Below are positions 1-7,952 of a stretch of 22,886 bases of DNA, piece by piece. The position numbers and the translations under genes are program-made. Each line of letters starts with the position of its first letter. Positions within the stretch are counted from its first letter, which is position 1. Below the pieces are notes generated by a model. That model saw only the letters and a list, made by a program, of their open reading frames with translations. It searched no databases and was not told where the DNA came from. Source of the stretch: Candidatus Methylarchaceae archaeon HK01M (lineage in GTDB: Archaea > Thermoproteota > Nitrososphaeria > Nitrososphaerales > JACAEJ01); contig JAKLZD010000099.1 in assembly GCA_024256245.1 (NCBI GenBank), forward strand, positions 1-22,886. Direction: 5' to 3'.

Positions 1-328
1 CCAAAAAGTTGGATGGTGGTAAAGGATAGGGAATCATCCCGTGACTGTCTAAACTATGCAAGATCTTAAGGTCGAGCTTCAGCATAGCCAATTTGGTCTT
101 GGCTACCCCTTCAGCTGACACCCTTGATGATTTGAGCTTTAAGCCGTACTTCTCAGCAAAATAGTGCCCAAAAGACCCACCGCCATGAACCAAGACGAAA
201 GGCAGATCTGATTTTGATAGGGCGTTGCTTACTATATCTAGTATCTCTAAATTTATTGAGAGAGGTGTATCTTTATGGGTGATCAGAGACCCCCCCAGTT
301 TGACTATTACTATCTCTCTTCTTTCCAA
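1..328 (-). CDS. ipk: Isopentenyl phosphate kinase, N-terminal part (cut by window edge)
   Basis: Amino-acid-kinase-fold enzyme that phosphorylates isopentenyl phosphate to isopentenyl diphosphate with ATP in the archaeal mevalonate pathway. About 109 residues are visible. The N-terminus contains KLGGSLITHKD, the ATP-binding lysine/glycine loop, and HGGGSFGHY near residues 50-58, whose last His matches the IPK hallmark histidine. The best start is the TTG at 328, giving MERREIVIVKLGG. No ATG or GTG lies in frame nearby and no clear ribosome-binding site is seen, so the start is uncertain. It overlaps the 3' end of mevalonate kinase by 19 nt, implying translational coupling, and the two enzymes act in the same pathway. 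The C-terminal part, which carries specificity residues, lies outside the window. A related amino-acid kinase is possible but unlikely given the neighbour. Confidence 0.85.
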   Translation of the reverse strand, partial: MERREIVIVKLGGSLITHKDTPLSINLEILDIVSNALSKSDLPFVLVHGGGSFGHYFAEKYGLKLKSSRVSAEGVAKTKLAMLKLDLKILHSLDSHGMIPYPLPPSNFL

Positions 329-1269
329 ACTTCGACACCCATACAAGGTATTTTGACGATAGATATGTTCATGCCCTTCTTTTTTAGGTGCTCAGCTACA
401 ATTCTCGCCTCTCCAGATTTAGGTAAAGCTATGATGCATCCCCCCCCACCAGCACCAGTGAGTTTTGCTCCAATACATCCTACCTCAAGGGCCTTCTCAA
501 CCATATAATCCAACTCTTCTATCGACACTCCCATTTGGTTTAAAACTACATGAAAAAGGCTCATTATAGAGCCCAGAGTGGTAAGATCATTCTTAGTCAA
601 AGCATCTGTTGCTATCTCTGTAAGGCAACTAGATGAAGAAACCAAAGAGGCGAAGAAGTTGGGGTACATTCGCTTCATCTCGGAAAATTTGGCAACCATC
701 TTAGATGTCTGTCGTTCGATCCCACTGTATCCCACAAGAAATTCTATATCTCTGTCTAGTTTTATTAGCTTAACTTTCTCTCCAATCTTAAATAAGATGA
801 CTCCGCCATAGACTGAGACATTCACATCGATACCCGATGGCTTGCCATGAGTAATCCTTTCCGATATAGTAGCCAAATGTACTATCTCTTCTGGAGACAG
901 ATCATGACCAAGAGCTGAGGATGTAGCAGCAACTGTTGCTACAGCTACTGCGCTAGATGAACCAAGACCTGAAGAGGCGGGTATATCAGAATTTATTTCT
1001 ACCTTAACCCCTCTTTTTTCTCCTATAAATTCTAAAGTAGCTTTAATAGCTTCTATTGTAGGTTTAAGGGGGTGAGGAACTTTTATGTCCGAAGCAACCA
1101 AGCCTAGCTCCTTTGATTTAACTTCAATATCCTCAAAGGCCTCAGCCTTTACTAAAGCGCCTTTATCAATGGCAGCAGCAAGAGCAAAGGAACCATGAAC
1201 TACAAAGTGCTCTCCAGTAATGATCATCTTGCCCGGCGCTCTGGCAAAATACTTCAAAAATACTTTCAC
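310..1269 (-). CDS. mvk: Mevalonate kinase (GHMP kinase family)
   Basis: Transfers phosphate from ATP to mevalonate, giving mevalonate 5-phosphate for isoprenoid and archaeal lipid synthesis. The 319-residue protein has the expected length. GHMP motif 1 is RAPGK near residues 10-14. The ATP-binding loop PASSGLGSSSAVA is at 98-109. HGKPSGIDVNVSVYGG (141-156) includes the catalytic Asp. The C-terminal motif is LTGAGGGGC near 278. The start is GTG at 1269, overlapping the TGA of the MEMO-family gene as GTGA. It sits between that gene and isopentenyl phosphate kinase, so two mevalonate-route enzymes are co-expressed with the ribosomal operon. Phosphomevalonate kinase or a decarboxylase of the same superfamily is less likely because of the GEHFVVHG segment typical of mevalonate kinases. 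Confidence 0.93.
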   Translation of the reverse strand: MKVFLKYFARAPGKMIITGEHFVVHGSFALAAAIDKGALVKAEAFEDIEVKSKELGLVASDIKVPHPLKPTIEAIKATLEFIGEKRGVKVEINSDIPASSGLGSSSAVAVATVAATSSALGHDLSPEEIVHLATISERITHGKPSGIDVNVSVYGGVILFKIGEKVKLIKLDRDIEFLVGYSGIERQTSKMVAKFSEMKRMYPNFFASLVSSSSCLTEIATDALTKNDLTTLGSIMSLFHVVLNQMGVSIEELDYMVEKALEVGCIGAKLTGAGGGGCIIALPKSGEARIVAEHLKKKGMNISIVKIPCMGVEVWKEER

Positions 1270-2108
1270 TGGAATATTATCGATGCATATCCAACTACAC
1301 TGCTATAATCTCCCGTTATATCGCCACTTGTTGCATACTTTAGGAGCTGCCCCTTTGTCATATTCGATTCTTTAGCCGCTGTAATTATTGCTGCTACGGG
1401 TCCATATCCACACATAGTTACATTGAACTCTTCAATAGTATTGTAAAGTCTGGGTATATCCATTTGTAATATCGCTTTGATAACTTCGAAATCTTTTCTT
1501 GAAGCAACTTCATGTTCTTCGTAATGGGTGAAGTCTGAAGAGGCTATCAATAATACTTTTTTGTCTTTTACACAACTTGCTATCGCTTTACCAACTTCTA
1601 ACGATGTGGTCATATCTTGGAGCATCATGCTTATGGGCAGTATCTTGAACTTACTCCCATATATGTACTGGAGGAATGGTATCTGAACTTCGATGGAGTG
1701 CTCATGTCTATGGCCAGATTCATCGAAGTCTACAATACCAGAAAATTCGACCAAGCACTTTGCTGTATCACTATCGACCTCGACCTTTCCCAAAGGCGTC
1801 TCCCATACCCCTTCTTTAACGGTCGCTATACCGCTACCGATCCCATGGTGGTTAGGACCTGCTATCACTACTAATTCTATATTCTTCAGGAAAGAGCAGG
1901 CATAGTATCCATGGGCCGCTACTGGGCCCGAATATATATATCCTGCATGTGGTGAAACTAGAGCAACCTTCTGGCCGACGACCTCACTAGTCGGAGGCTC
2001 CTTTCCTGGACCGATTCTATGTAGGAAAGACTCTTTTATGCTCTTTCTTATTTCATCTGGATCCGATGAGTAGAAAAGACCTGCTACAGCCGGATGCCTC
2101 AATCTCAT
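1266..2108 (-). CDS. MEMO1 family protein (AmmeMemoRadiSam system protein B type)
   Basis: A 280-residue member of the MEMO family, which has an extradiol-dioxygenase-like fold and no settled biochemical role in archaea. The sequence begins RLRHPAVAGLFY, as family members do. It contains PHAGYIYSG (about 53-61), GPNHHG (about 84-89), HRHEHSIEVQIPFLQ (about 133-147), SSDFTHYEEHE (about 191-201) and CGYGP (about 235). These carry the histidines and acidic residues that line the presumed metal or ligand pocket. The start is ATG at 2108, 5 nt after the rps2 stop, and the stop overlaps the mevalonate kinase start. Placement between rps2 and mevalonate kinase is a widely conserved archaeal arrangement. 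The family call is firm but the function is not known from sequence. Confidence 0.92.
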   Translation of the reverse strand: MRLRHPAVAGLFYSSDPDEIRKSIKESFLHRIGPGKEPPTSEVVGQKVALVSPHAGYIYSGPVAAHGYYACSFLKNIELVVIAGPNHHGIGSGIATVKEGVWETPLGKVEVDSDTAKCLVEFSGIVDFDESGHRHEHSIEVQIPFLQYIYGSKFKILPISMMLQDMTTSLEVGKAIASCVKDKKVLLIASSDFTHYEEHEVASRKDFEVIKAILQMDIPRLYNTIEEFNVTMCGYGPVAAIITAAKESNMTKGQLLKYATSGDITGDYSSVVGYASIIFQ

Positions 2109-2113
2109 CTCGT

Positions 2114-2773
2114 TTATTCCTCTATAATTTTTGTTTCAAAGTCCTCTATAGAATGATCCAATTGCTGATCTGGCGATAAAGCTCCTGAGTGAATTAGAAC
2201 TATTCTAGCCAACAACCAAAAGATGGCAGCTAGCGCCCTTCGCCCCCTGTTGTTGCCTGGGATTACCAGATCCGTATTAGAAGTGACGTTATCTGTGTCA
2301 CATATGGCAATTACAGGCACACCTATATTCGATGCTTCTTCCACAACTTGAGCATCTATCAAGGGATCTGTGACGATTGCCAATTCTGGATCGATATGAC
2401 CAGCGAATAGCGGGTTTGTAAATGTGCCAGGCATAAACCTTCCTATCATGGGAATCGCTCCAGTCAATGAGCAGAACATCTCGACAGGTTTCTTCCCATA
2501 CTCTCTTGCAGAACAAACAACGGTACGTTTGATATCGGATCTTGCTATGAACCTCCCAGCTATATCAATTCTTGATAAGATTTTATCAAGGTCTATGATG
2601 TGTAGACCATCAGGTCTGGTTCTGCTGATGAAATTCTCCATATACTTTGTCTTGACTACAGTTCCAACCCTAATGCCCGTTGCAAGTATAGTTCTCTCTG
2701 GCAGTTGGGCGATCACGAGCTTCTCAGATGAGCCACTTTCATCCTTTTCTTCGTAATCCTTCTTATAAGACAA
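2114..2773 (-). CDS. rps2: 30S ribosomal protein uS2
   Basis: Small-subunit ribosomal protein uS2, needed late in 30S assembly. The 219-residue protein shows typical archaeal uS2 segments: GIRVGTVVKTKYM, RPDGLHIIDLDKIL, GRFMPGTFTNP, PELAIVTDPLIDAQVVEEA and VPVIAICDTDNVTSNTDLVIPGNNRGRRA. The C-terminus is short and acidic. The first possible start is a TTG at 2773, because an in-frame TGA lies two codons upstream. The strong ribosome-binding site GGAGGTG is 12 nt before this TTG but only 5 nt before an out-of-frame ATG at 2780, which opens a five-codon reading frame. The start is therefore odd. It follows eno with 7 nt between them. Confidence 0.95.
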   Translation of the reverse strand: MSYKKDYEEKDESGSSEKLVIAQLPERTILATGIRVGTVVKTKYMENFISRTRPDGLHIIDLDKILSRIDIAGRFIARSDIKRTVVCSAREYGKKPVEMFCSLTGAIPMIGRFMPGTFTNPLFAGHIDPELAIVTDPLIDAQVVEEASNIGVPVIAICDTDNVTSNTDLVIPGNNRGRRALAAIFWLLARIVLIHSGALSPDQQLDHSIEDFETKIIEE

Positions 2774-2780
2774 AGATCAT

Positions 2781-4028
2781 TCACACCTCCAAGCCTATCA
2801 TATAACATCCGCCAATCTCTTCGTCTATCCTTAATAGTTCATTAAGTTTTGATAAGCGTTCTCCCCCTACTATCCCACATTTGATCATCTCTGACTGAGT
2901 TGCTATAGCTATATGGGCTAAGTGAACATCGGTACTATCACCTGATCTATGGGATGTGATCAATGCATATTTACACTCCCTTGCACTTGCAGCAAATTCT
3001 ATGGCATCCCCCAAAGTCCCTACTTGGTTTACCTTTAAAATAGCAGCATTCCCAGCACCTATTTTGGCACCTTTTAACAGACGTGATGTATTTGTTACGA
3101 AGAGATCGTCGCCCACAATATACACTCCTCTTAGCTTCTTCGTCAATTCTACAAATTCATCATAAGCCTCCTCCTGGAAGGGGTCTTCCAGATAAAATAG
3201 ATTGTATTTCTTCACTAAATCCATAATAAATTCCAACTGTTCACCCGGCGATCGTTCGACTCCAGCCCTGCTATAAACATACATCTTTTTATCATCGTCC
3301 CAAAACGAAGAAGAGGCAAAATCGTTTCCTAGCCTTATATCTATTCCAAGAGCATCAGAAACCATCTTTAATGAAGATGATACCAATTCAAAGGCTTCTT
3401 CATCCTTTACATGGGGTGTCCAGCCTCCTTCATCTCCCTTACCACCTGTGAAATATGGATCCTTCTTCTCGATCTGCTTCCTCACTTCTTTATGCACCAT
3501 CATATTCGCCTTTAGTGCCTCTTTTATGCTCTTTGCACCAACAGGACAGACTAGGAACTCTTGAATGTCTGGAGCACCACGGCCAGCATGCTTTCCCCCA
3601 CATAAGACATTGCCCAAAGGGTAAGGCATAGAATAATCTCCTTCTGGCGATAGTAATTTGTAAAGGGGAATTCCTTTGGCTTTTGCCGTGGCTTCAGCTG
3701 TCGCTACAGTTATGGCATATGCAGCAGCTCCACCTATCCGACTAAAGTTTTCTGTACCATCTATCTCTCTCAACACCTGACTTAACAACTGAATGTCAGA
3801 AGAATCCAATCCTATCAATTTTGGTGAGTATTCAAAGAGAAGTCTTAAGGTAGCTTCAACTCCAGCAGGGTTGAAGTTGACTGCCTCGCGTCTTCCAACA
3901 CTTGCCCCCTTTGGAGCACAAGCCCTTCCGACGACTCCATCAACCTTCACATCGACCTCTATCGATTCATCCCCTCTACTATCATAGCAGATCCTTGCCT
4001 TAATAGATTCGATCAAAGTTCTTCTCAA
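2781..4028 (-). CDS. eno: Enolase (phosphopyruvate hydratase)
   Basis: Interconverts 2-phosphoglycerate and phosphoenolpyruvate in glycolysis and gluconeogenesis, with Mg2+. The 415 residues are normal length. Expected catalytic positions are present: DSRG at 16-19, the mobile loop GASVG (41-45), His147 in GGKHAG, Glu157 in QEF, Glu200 in GDEGG, metal ligands Asp236, Glu281 (YLEDPF) and Asp307 (VGDDLFVTN), Lys332 (LKVNQVGT), SHRSG at 359-363 and Lys383. Small departures from common forms are GASVG for GASTG and VGGERL for RSERL. The TTG start at 4028 lies 3 nt after the rpoN stop, with a GGTG ribosome-binding element overlapping that stop. It sits in the ribosomal superoperon as in many archaea. 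Confidence 0.95.
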   Translation of the reverse strand: MRRTLIESIKARICYDSRGDESIEVDVKVDGVVGRACAPKGASVGRREAVNFNPAGVEATLRLLFEYSPKLIGLDSSDIQLLSQVLREIDGTENFSRIGGAAAYAITVATAEATAKAKGIPLYKLLSPEGDYSMPYPLGNVLCGGKHAGRGAPDIQEFLVCPVGAKSIKEALKANMMVHKEVRKQIEKKDPYFTGGKGDEGGWTPHVKDEEAFELVSSSLKMVSDALGIDIRLGNDFASSSFWDDDKKMYVYSRAGVERSPGEQLEFIMDLVKKYNLFYLEDPFQEEAYDEFVELTKKLRGVYIVGDDLFVTNTSRLLKGAKIGAGNAAILKVNQVGTLGDAIEFAASARECKYALITSHRSGDSTDVHLAHIAIATQSEMIKCGIVGGERLSKLNELLRIDEEIGGCYMIGLEV

Positions 4029-4038
4029 TTCTTACACC

Positions 4039-4275
4039 TTAATACTGCTCCAAATCATATTCAGCACGCCTTTCTGCAAGAACTTCATAGTAGGACAAGA
4101 CTCGGTCTATGATATCCACATTGGATAAAAGCATCCTTCTGCAGCAGTATCTCTTTATTCCCATGCTATCCAAGACCTTGCCCGGCTCTTCTCCTTCCTT
4201 CACCCTCTTAGTGAATTCTTCATATCTGTCTGCTATCAATGAACCACATGTAAAACATCGAATAGGGATTAACAT
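4039..4275 (-). CDS. rpoN: DNA-directed RNA polymerase subunit N
   Basis: Small zinc-binding subunit of archaeal RNA polymerase (homologue of eukaryotic Rpb10) that joins the D-L assembly platform. The 78-residue protein has the invariant N-terminus [12 protein letters not shown] and a second cysteine pair in RYCCRRM, giving zinc ligands Cys7, Cys10, Cys44 and Cys45. The ATG at 4275 is preceded by AAAGGAGGC with about 9 nt spacing. It is the first gene after a 224-nt AT-rich gap that contains a promoter-like element, and it is followed directly by eno. The subunit K gene, often next to rpoN in archaea, is not between them. Confidence 0.95.
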   Translation of the reverse strand: MLIPIRCFTCGSLIADRYEEFTKRVKEGEEPGKVLDSMGIKRYCCRRMLLSNVDIIDRVLSYYEVLAERRAEYDLEQY

Positions 4276-4499
4276 ATACGACTGCCTCCTTTTAATATGT
4301 TAGGATAAGAACATTTGGTAACCAATTTAAACCTTTTTAGTGTTGTTTATTAATTAACATTAACTTAAAATTTTTTGCTAGTTAATAATCATTTTTAACT
4401 ATCAATTTTTTATTTGTTAATTAATATTAACGAGGTAAAGTTAAATGCTTATTTTAATACGCTCTCATCTATCTTTTCGATCGTATTTTTAAGTTCGAA
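4276..4499 (-). promoter_or_regulatory. AT-rich spacer with rpoN promoter and repeated TTAATTAA motifs
   Basis: Very AT-rich gap between rps9 and rpoN. On the minus strand, CTAAAAAGGTTTAAATT at about 4324-4340 reads as a BRE plus TATA element for rpoN, leaving a leader of about 25 nt that contains the GGAGG site. The same CTAAAAAGGTTT core occurs upstream of rps13. Two related elements, TTAATTAACATTAAC (4350-4364) and GTTAATTAATATTAAC (4416-4431), lie upstream of the TATA. T-runs on both strands could also serve termination after rps9. The promoter is inferred from motif and position only. Confidence 0.5.
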
Positions 4500-4913
4500 T
4501 TACCTATATGACTTCTGCTTTCTCCTTCTAGCCCCCGGACCCCCAAACTTTTTAGGCTCTTTACGTCTTGGGTCCTCAACTAGAAGATTTTTATCGAACT
4601 TTGTTATCCTTTGTTTTAATTCAGAATCTTTACCCCAATCTACGAGCGCTCGAGATATTGCTATGGCAGCAGCTTCAGCCCCACCCATGAAACCTCCACC
4701 CTTTACCTTTACATCTATGTCTACCTTATCACGGAGGTCTCCAGCCAATATTAGTGGGGTAAGTATTAAATCCCTGGCCGCTTTGGGCATTATCAGCTCT
4801 ACAGGAACTTTGTTTATCTTAATCCTTCCACTCCCAACTTGAATAGCAGCTGTAGCCTTTGCCGTCTTCCTTGAACCTGAATATAATTTCACATGGTTAG
4901 TCAATCTTATCAT
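4500..4913 (-). CDS. rps9: 30S ribosomal protein uS9
   Basis: Small-subunit protein uS9, whose C-terminal tail reaches the P-site tRNA. The 137-residue protein has the signature [22 protein letters not shown], the conserved [19 protein letters not shown] and the universal basic tail ending RRRKQKSYR. The ATG at 4913 overlaps the uL13 stop as ATGA, so the pair is translationally coupled. uL13-uS9 adjacency is conserved across prokaryotes. A long AT-rich spacer follows. Confidence 0.96.
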   Translation of the reverse strand: MIRLTNHVKLYSGSRKTAKATAAIQVGSGRIKINKVPVELIMPKAARDLILTPLILAGDLRDKVDIDVKVKGGGFMGGAEAAAIAISRALVDWGKDSELKQRITKFDKNLLVEDPRRKEPKKFGGPGARRRKQKSYR

Positions 4914-5368
4914 TTACCCTTCCAACCTAGCCTTGAAGCGACATCTCCTAATGTCAGATAGAAAGATAAGGGTTTCGTAGCTAAAGCTTTCTCGAACACG
5001 GCCTTTTCTACCGAATTGTACTGCTCCGGTATGCTGATATATACTCTTAGCCTCTTTAAAGCCTCTAGACCTTTAGCCTTTCGGTATGGAAGCATCCCGC
5101 GGACCATCTTTGTCAGCATAGTATCGGGTCTCCTTGGATGAAGGGGGCCGTGGCGAGGATTTATAACACTGCCAATCTCCAGTCTTTTTAAATACTGATT
5201 GATAATGCTCGATTTCCGTCCAGATAGTAAAGTTTTTTCGGCATTCACTACAACAACTTTGTTACCTTTCAGTAGGGATTTAGCTATATAAGAGGATAAC
5301 CTTCCAGCAATATGCCCTTGAGCATCTACAACCATGATTTTAGCTTTCTCCATATCGCTAACCGCCAA
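4910..5368 (-). CDS. rpl13: 50S ribosomal protein uL13
   Basis: Large-subunit protein uL13. The 152 residues include [23 protein letters not shown], the [11 protein letters not shown] segment, [15 protein letters not shown] and [22 protein letters not shown], all typical of archaeal uL13. The TTG at 5368 is preferred over an internal ATG at 5353. GGGTGATC, matching the 3' half of the anti-Shine-Dalgarno complement, sits just upstream of TTG at good spacing. This start overlaps the end of rpl18e by 11 nt. The stop overlaps the rps9 start. Confidence 0.94.
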   Translation of the reverse strand: MAVSDMEKAKIMVVDAQGHIAGRLSSYIAKSLLKGNKVVVVNAEKTLLSGRKSSIINQYLKRLEIGSVINPRHGPLHPRRPDTMLTKMVRGMLPYRKAKGLEALKRLRVYISIPEQYNSVEKAVFEKALATKPLSFYLTLGDVASRLGWKGK

Positions 5369-5717
5369 CCAAGATCACCCTCCCTCCATTAGGGAATTTT
5401 TTTATGAACTCGGATATAGTAATATTATCGCCGCCTGCCTTCTGAATCTTCAAAGAAGCCTTTTCTGAAAAGCTATACGCTCCTATAGTTATTTTATGTG
5501 TGATAACTCCACCCCCAAGAACCTTCCCCGGAACAAGCACCACATTACCCTCCTTCGTCAGTCTAGAGATCTTTCCTATATTCACTGATGGTCTCCTTGA
5601 ACTCGACTTTGATAGGTACTTCACCGCAGCAAGCCAAATAGGCGCCCGACTCTTCTTATATGCTTGCCTTAGATTATGAATTGTGTTATCTAAAATAAGA
5701 TTCTCGATTCTACTCAA
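5358..5717 (-). CDS. rpl18e: 50S ribosomal protein eL18
   Basis: Archaeal/eukaryotic-specific large-subunit protein eL18, a uL15-like fold. The 119-residue protein shows SRAPIWLAAVKYLSKSSSRRPSVNIGKISRLT and VLVPGKVLGGGVITHKITIGAYSFSEKA, matching archaeal L18e. It begins with TTG at 5717, one base after the rpoD stop, with a weak GTGATG upstream. It overlaps rpl13 at the 3' end. The order rpoD-rpl18e-rpl13-rps9 is the standard archaeal one. Confidence 0.94.
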   Translation of the reverse strand: MSRIENLILDNTIHNLRQAYKKSRAPIWLAAVKYLSKSSSRRPSVNIGKISRLTKEGNVVLVPGKVLGGGVITHKITIGAYSFSEKASLKIQKAGGDNITISEFIKKFPNGGRVILVGG

Positions 5718-5718
5718 A

Positions 5719-6357
5719 CTACATCACGCTCTTTGACTTCTCGGCAAACTCTAAAAGTTTTTTATATAAGATTTCAGTGGCCTTCGATAAAATTTCGCTA
5801 GATGGCAATGAACCTAAGGACTCTATGTATAACATATAGGTGTCTTCTTCTTCAGAAACTGGCGTTAGGACTGAGACTGTTGCAGGTTGCCACTTAGCAT
5901 GCTCTTTTCCTTTTCCTAATCTGGCATATGCCTCAAGTTTTATTGCCTGCTTAGGAGCTAGCTTTACTATAGGTATGGAGTCGCTGGTGGGCTTTACAAA
6001 ATCGTCTTCAGACCTCAGATCACCAGAGTAAACGACTCTGGTTCTATTACCTGCCTCTACATCTAAAACGAGGAGGACTCTACACTTGGTGCAACCGAGG
6101 GCACTCTTGCAGTCACACTCTTCAGGCAGAGAGTACCTTGTGAGGTCAGTCTTAAGGGGGATCAGACCAAGTCTATGGGCTATAAGCTCATCGTACATCA
6201 CAGAAGAGTTCTCAAGTACAACAACTTCGTCTATAGCTATTGTAGGCACTTCACAGATCGCAAAACGACGTATGGCATTCACATAACTTCTATGGATATC
6301 TTTGAATATCACCTTGATCTCCTTTTCATCTTGCTCTATTATCTGCAACTTCACCAC
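5719..6357 (-). CDS. rpoD: DNA-directed RNA polymerase subunit D
   Basis: Archaeal RNA polymerase assembly subunit, homologous to bacterial alpha and eukaryotic Rpb3. The 212-residue protein starts with the dimerisation domain (SYVNAIRRFAICEVPTIAIDEV). It carries a cysteine loop Cys81-x-Cys83-x5-Cys89-x2-Cys92, like the zinc loop of Rpb3-type subunits. It lacks the extra cysteine-rich Fe-S domain that lengthens subunit D to about 265 residues in some archaea. The start is GTG at 6357 with GAGGGG upstream. A separate TATA element lies in the 92-nt gap before it. The gene leads the rpl18e-rpl13-rps9 run. Confidence 0.95.
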   Translation of the reverse strand: MVKLQIIEQDEKEIKVIFKDIHRSYVNAIRRFAICEVPTIAIDEVVVLENSSVMYDELIAHRLGLIPLKTDLTRYSLPEECDCKSALGCTKCRVLLVLDVEAGNRTRVVYSGDLRSEDDFVKPTSDSIPIVKLAPKQAIKLEAYARLGKGKEHAKWQPATVSVLTPVSEEEDTYMLYIESLGSLPSSEILSKATEILYKKLLEFAEKSKSVM

Positions 6358-6418
6358 GAATTGAACCCCTCTAACTAATCTTGATTAAACATGGTACCTT
6401 TTTTATACGAACCCAATC

Positions 6419-6434
6419 TTATTTATATACTTTC
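6419..6434 (-). promoter_or_regulatory. TATA-like promoter of rpoD
   Basis: Reading on the minus strand, AAGTATATAAATAAG sits in the gap between rps11 and rpoD, about 65-75 nt before the GTG. This would give an RNA with a leader of about 40-50 nt carrying the GAGGGG site. A second, weaker TATAAAA lies closer to the gene. Inferred from motif and spacing. Confidence 0.5.
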
Positions 6435-6449
6435 TAAGCTAAAACTTCG

Positions 6450-6857
6450 TTACGCTCTCCGCCCTCTCCTGCCACCTGGTTTCCTAGTCGTATCGTGGGG
6501 TATGGGTGTACAATCCTCTATCCTTCCTATCTTAAAGCCTGAACGAGCCAATGCTCTGATAGCGGCTTGAGCGCCTGGTCCTGGAGTTTTAGGACCTGTA
6601 CCTCCCACTGCACGAACCTTGATATGAATGGCATTTATGCCCTTTGCTTTTGCTTTATCAGCGGCATCAGCGGCAGACCTCATAGCAGCATAAGGGGACG
6701 ATTCTAGCCTTTGTGCTTTTACATGCATCCCTCCTGAACTGAAGGCTATGGTCTCGGCACCTGTCAAGTCCGTTATATGCACTATTGTATTATTGTAAGA
6801 GCTATAGATATGAGCTGTACCCCATGTTTCTTTTACCTCTGTAGCTTTCTCACTCAT
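6450..6857 (-). CDS. rps11: 30S ribosomal protein uS11
   Basis: Platform protein of the small subunit. The 135-residue protein has the highly conserved [39 protein letters not shown], then [21 protein letters not shown] and the C-terminal [23 protein letters not shown] at 6857, 12 nt after the rps4 stop region, with GAGTGAGAAATGAG-type purine-rich sequence upstream. The order rps13-rps4-rps11-rpoD is standard in archaea. Confidence 0.97.
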   Translation of the reverse strand: MSEKATEVKETWGTAHIYSSYNNTIVHITDLTGAETIAFSSGGMHVKAQRLESSPYAAMRSAADAADKAKAKGINAIHIKVRAVGGTGPKTPGPGAQAAIRALARSGFKIGRIEDCTPIPHDTTRKPGGRRGRRA

Positions 6858-6869
6858 TTCTCACTCATC

Positions 6870-7376
6870 TCATGTAGACATTATCTGCTTTCTAAAGGGA
6901 CTGCTTTCGCTTAACCTAACCCCTTCTTCTTCATCTCTCTTAACCATATACCCGGGCCTTGTCAATATTCTATCGCCTACCATTATATGCCTGTGGTTTA
7001 TCATTTGACGAGCTTGGTAAGAAGATACAGCGATACCTTTCCTCCATACGATAGTCTGGAGGCGCCTCTCTAATAGGTTTTCAATCGTCAGATCAAGGAC
7101 ATCATCCACGCTTGCCTTATTATCTGTTATTATGCCTCTTCTGCTAAGAGATGAAAGAAGTTTTTTCTCTACTTTTATCCTTATCTCAGGAGGCTCAGCT
7201 AGCAGCGTTCTTGCTTGCTTTCTCATCTTTGAGAGTTCTGTATGTGCCTTCCATAGTTCATGTTTGTTTCTTAATCCATACGTCCCAACGAGATATAGTT
7301 CTTGAGATAGTTGATCGCTACGCCACGGCATCTTAGGTGTAGTATATTTCTTACGAGGTTTCTTAGGATCGCCCAC
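6870..7376 (-). CDS. rps4: 30S ribosomal protein uS4
   Basis: Primary 16S rRNA-binding protein uS4. The 168-residue archaeal-length protein begins GDPKKPRKKYTTPKMPW, as in archaeal family members. The S4 RNA-binding domain (about residues 104-150) reads ERRLQTIVWRKGIAVSSYQ, then ARQMINHRHIMVGDRILTRPGY. The start is GTG at 7376, 13 nt after the rps13 stop, and no better ATG exists. Part of the rps13-rps4-rps11 run. Confidence 0.96.
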   Translation of the reverse strand: MGDPKKPRKKYTTPKMPWRSDQLSQELYLVGTYGLRNKHELWKAHTELSKMRKQARTLLAEPPEIRIKVEKKLLSSLSRRGIITDNKASVDDVLDLTIENLLERRLQTIVWRKGIAVSSYQARQMINHRHIMVGDRILTRPGYMVKRDEEEGVRLSESSPFRKQIMST

Positions 7377-7389
7377 AAAATCACCATTA

Positions 7390-7836
7390 TTACAATGTTC
7401 TCTTTCTTACGCCAACCGCTCTACCTTTCCTTCCACAAGTTCTTGTGCGTTGCCCCCTTACCTTCAAGCCTAATGAATGTCTCACGCCACGCCAACTTAA
7501 GAGTGCCCTCTCACGATCTATCTCCATCTTGATAGTAAGATCTAAGTCTGAACCTATGTAGTGAGAGTCGACGCCTGTTTCTGGATCCTTCCTGTGGTTT
7601 AACATAAAGGTCGGAACGCCTATCTTTGTCGGATCTTTAATGTACTGTTGGATTTCTAAAATTTGCTTATCGCTAAGGTTTCCTAATCTCATTCTACTAT
7701 CGATCTTAAGGCCACTCACTATACTATTGGCCAAATTGTACCCTATGCCTTTGACATCTGCTAAAGCAGCCGCTACCTTCTTCATCCCATCTAGGTTCTT
7801 TCCGCTGATTCTAACTATATGCTTGAATTCACTCAT
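7390..7836 (-). CDS. rps13: 30S ribosomal protein uS13
   Basis: Head protein of the small subunit that contacts uL5 and tRNA. The 148 residues contain the helix-hairpin-helix DVKGIGYNLANSIV near 28-41 and the hallmark C-terminus SWRGVRHSLGLKVRGQRTRTCGRKGR. ATG at 7836 gives MSEFKHIVRISGKNLDG, the usual archaeal N-terminus. It is the first gene of the superoperon in this window, and a promoter-like element lies about 50 nt upstream. Confidence 0.96.
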   Translation of the reverse strand: MSEFKHIVRISGKNLDGMKKVAAALADVKGIGYNLANSIVSGLKIDSRMRLGNLSDKQILEIQQYIKDPTKIGVPTFMLNHRKDPETGVDSHYIGSDLDLTIKMEIDRERALLSWRGVRHSLGLKVRGQRTRTCGRKGRAVGVRKRTL

Positions 7837-7879
7837 TCGATTTTCACTATATTCTTTGTTCTATTATCCTTGTTAGGTC

Positions 7880-7900
7880 ACACTTAAAAAACCTTTTTAG
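7880..7900 (-). promoter_or_regulatory. BRE/TATA-like promoter of the rps13 operon
   Basis: On the minus strand CTAAAAAGGTTTTTTAAG lies about 47-64 nt before the rps13 ATG. It repeats the CTAAAAAGGTTT core seen before rpoN, supporting a shared promoter consensus for the translation/transcription genes. Inferred from sequence repetition and spacing. Confidence 0.5.
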
Positions 7901-7952
7901 TTCTGTCAGATATTCCAGCTATCAAATCAGTTATATCGAACCGAAGATTTAC

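Noticed and set aside
5338..5353. Internal ATG (5353) as uL13 start
   Set aside because: No well-placed ribosome-binding site, whereas GGGTGATC precedes the TTG at 5368.
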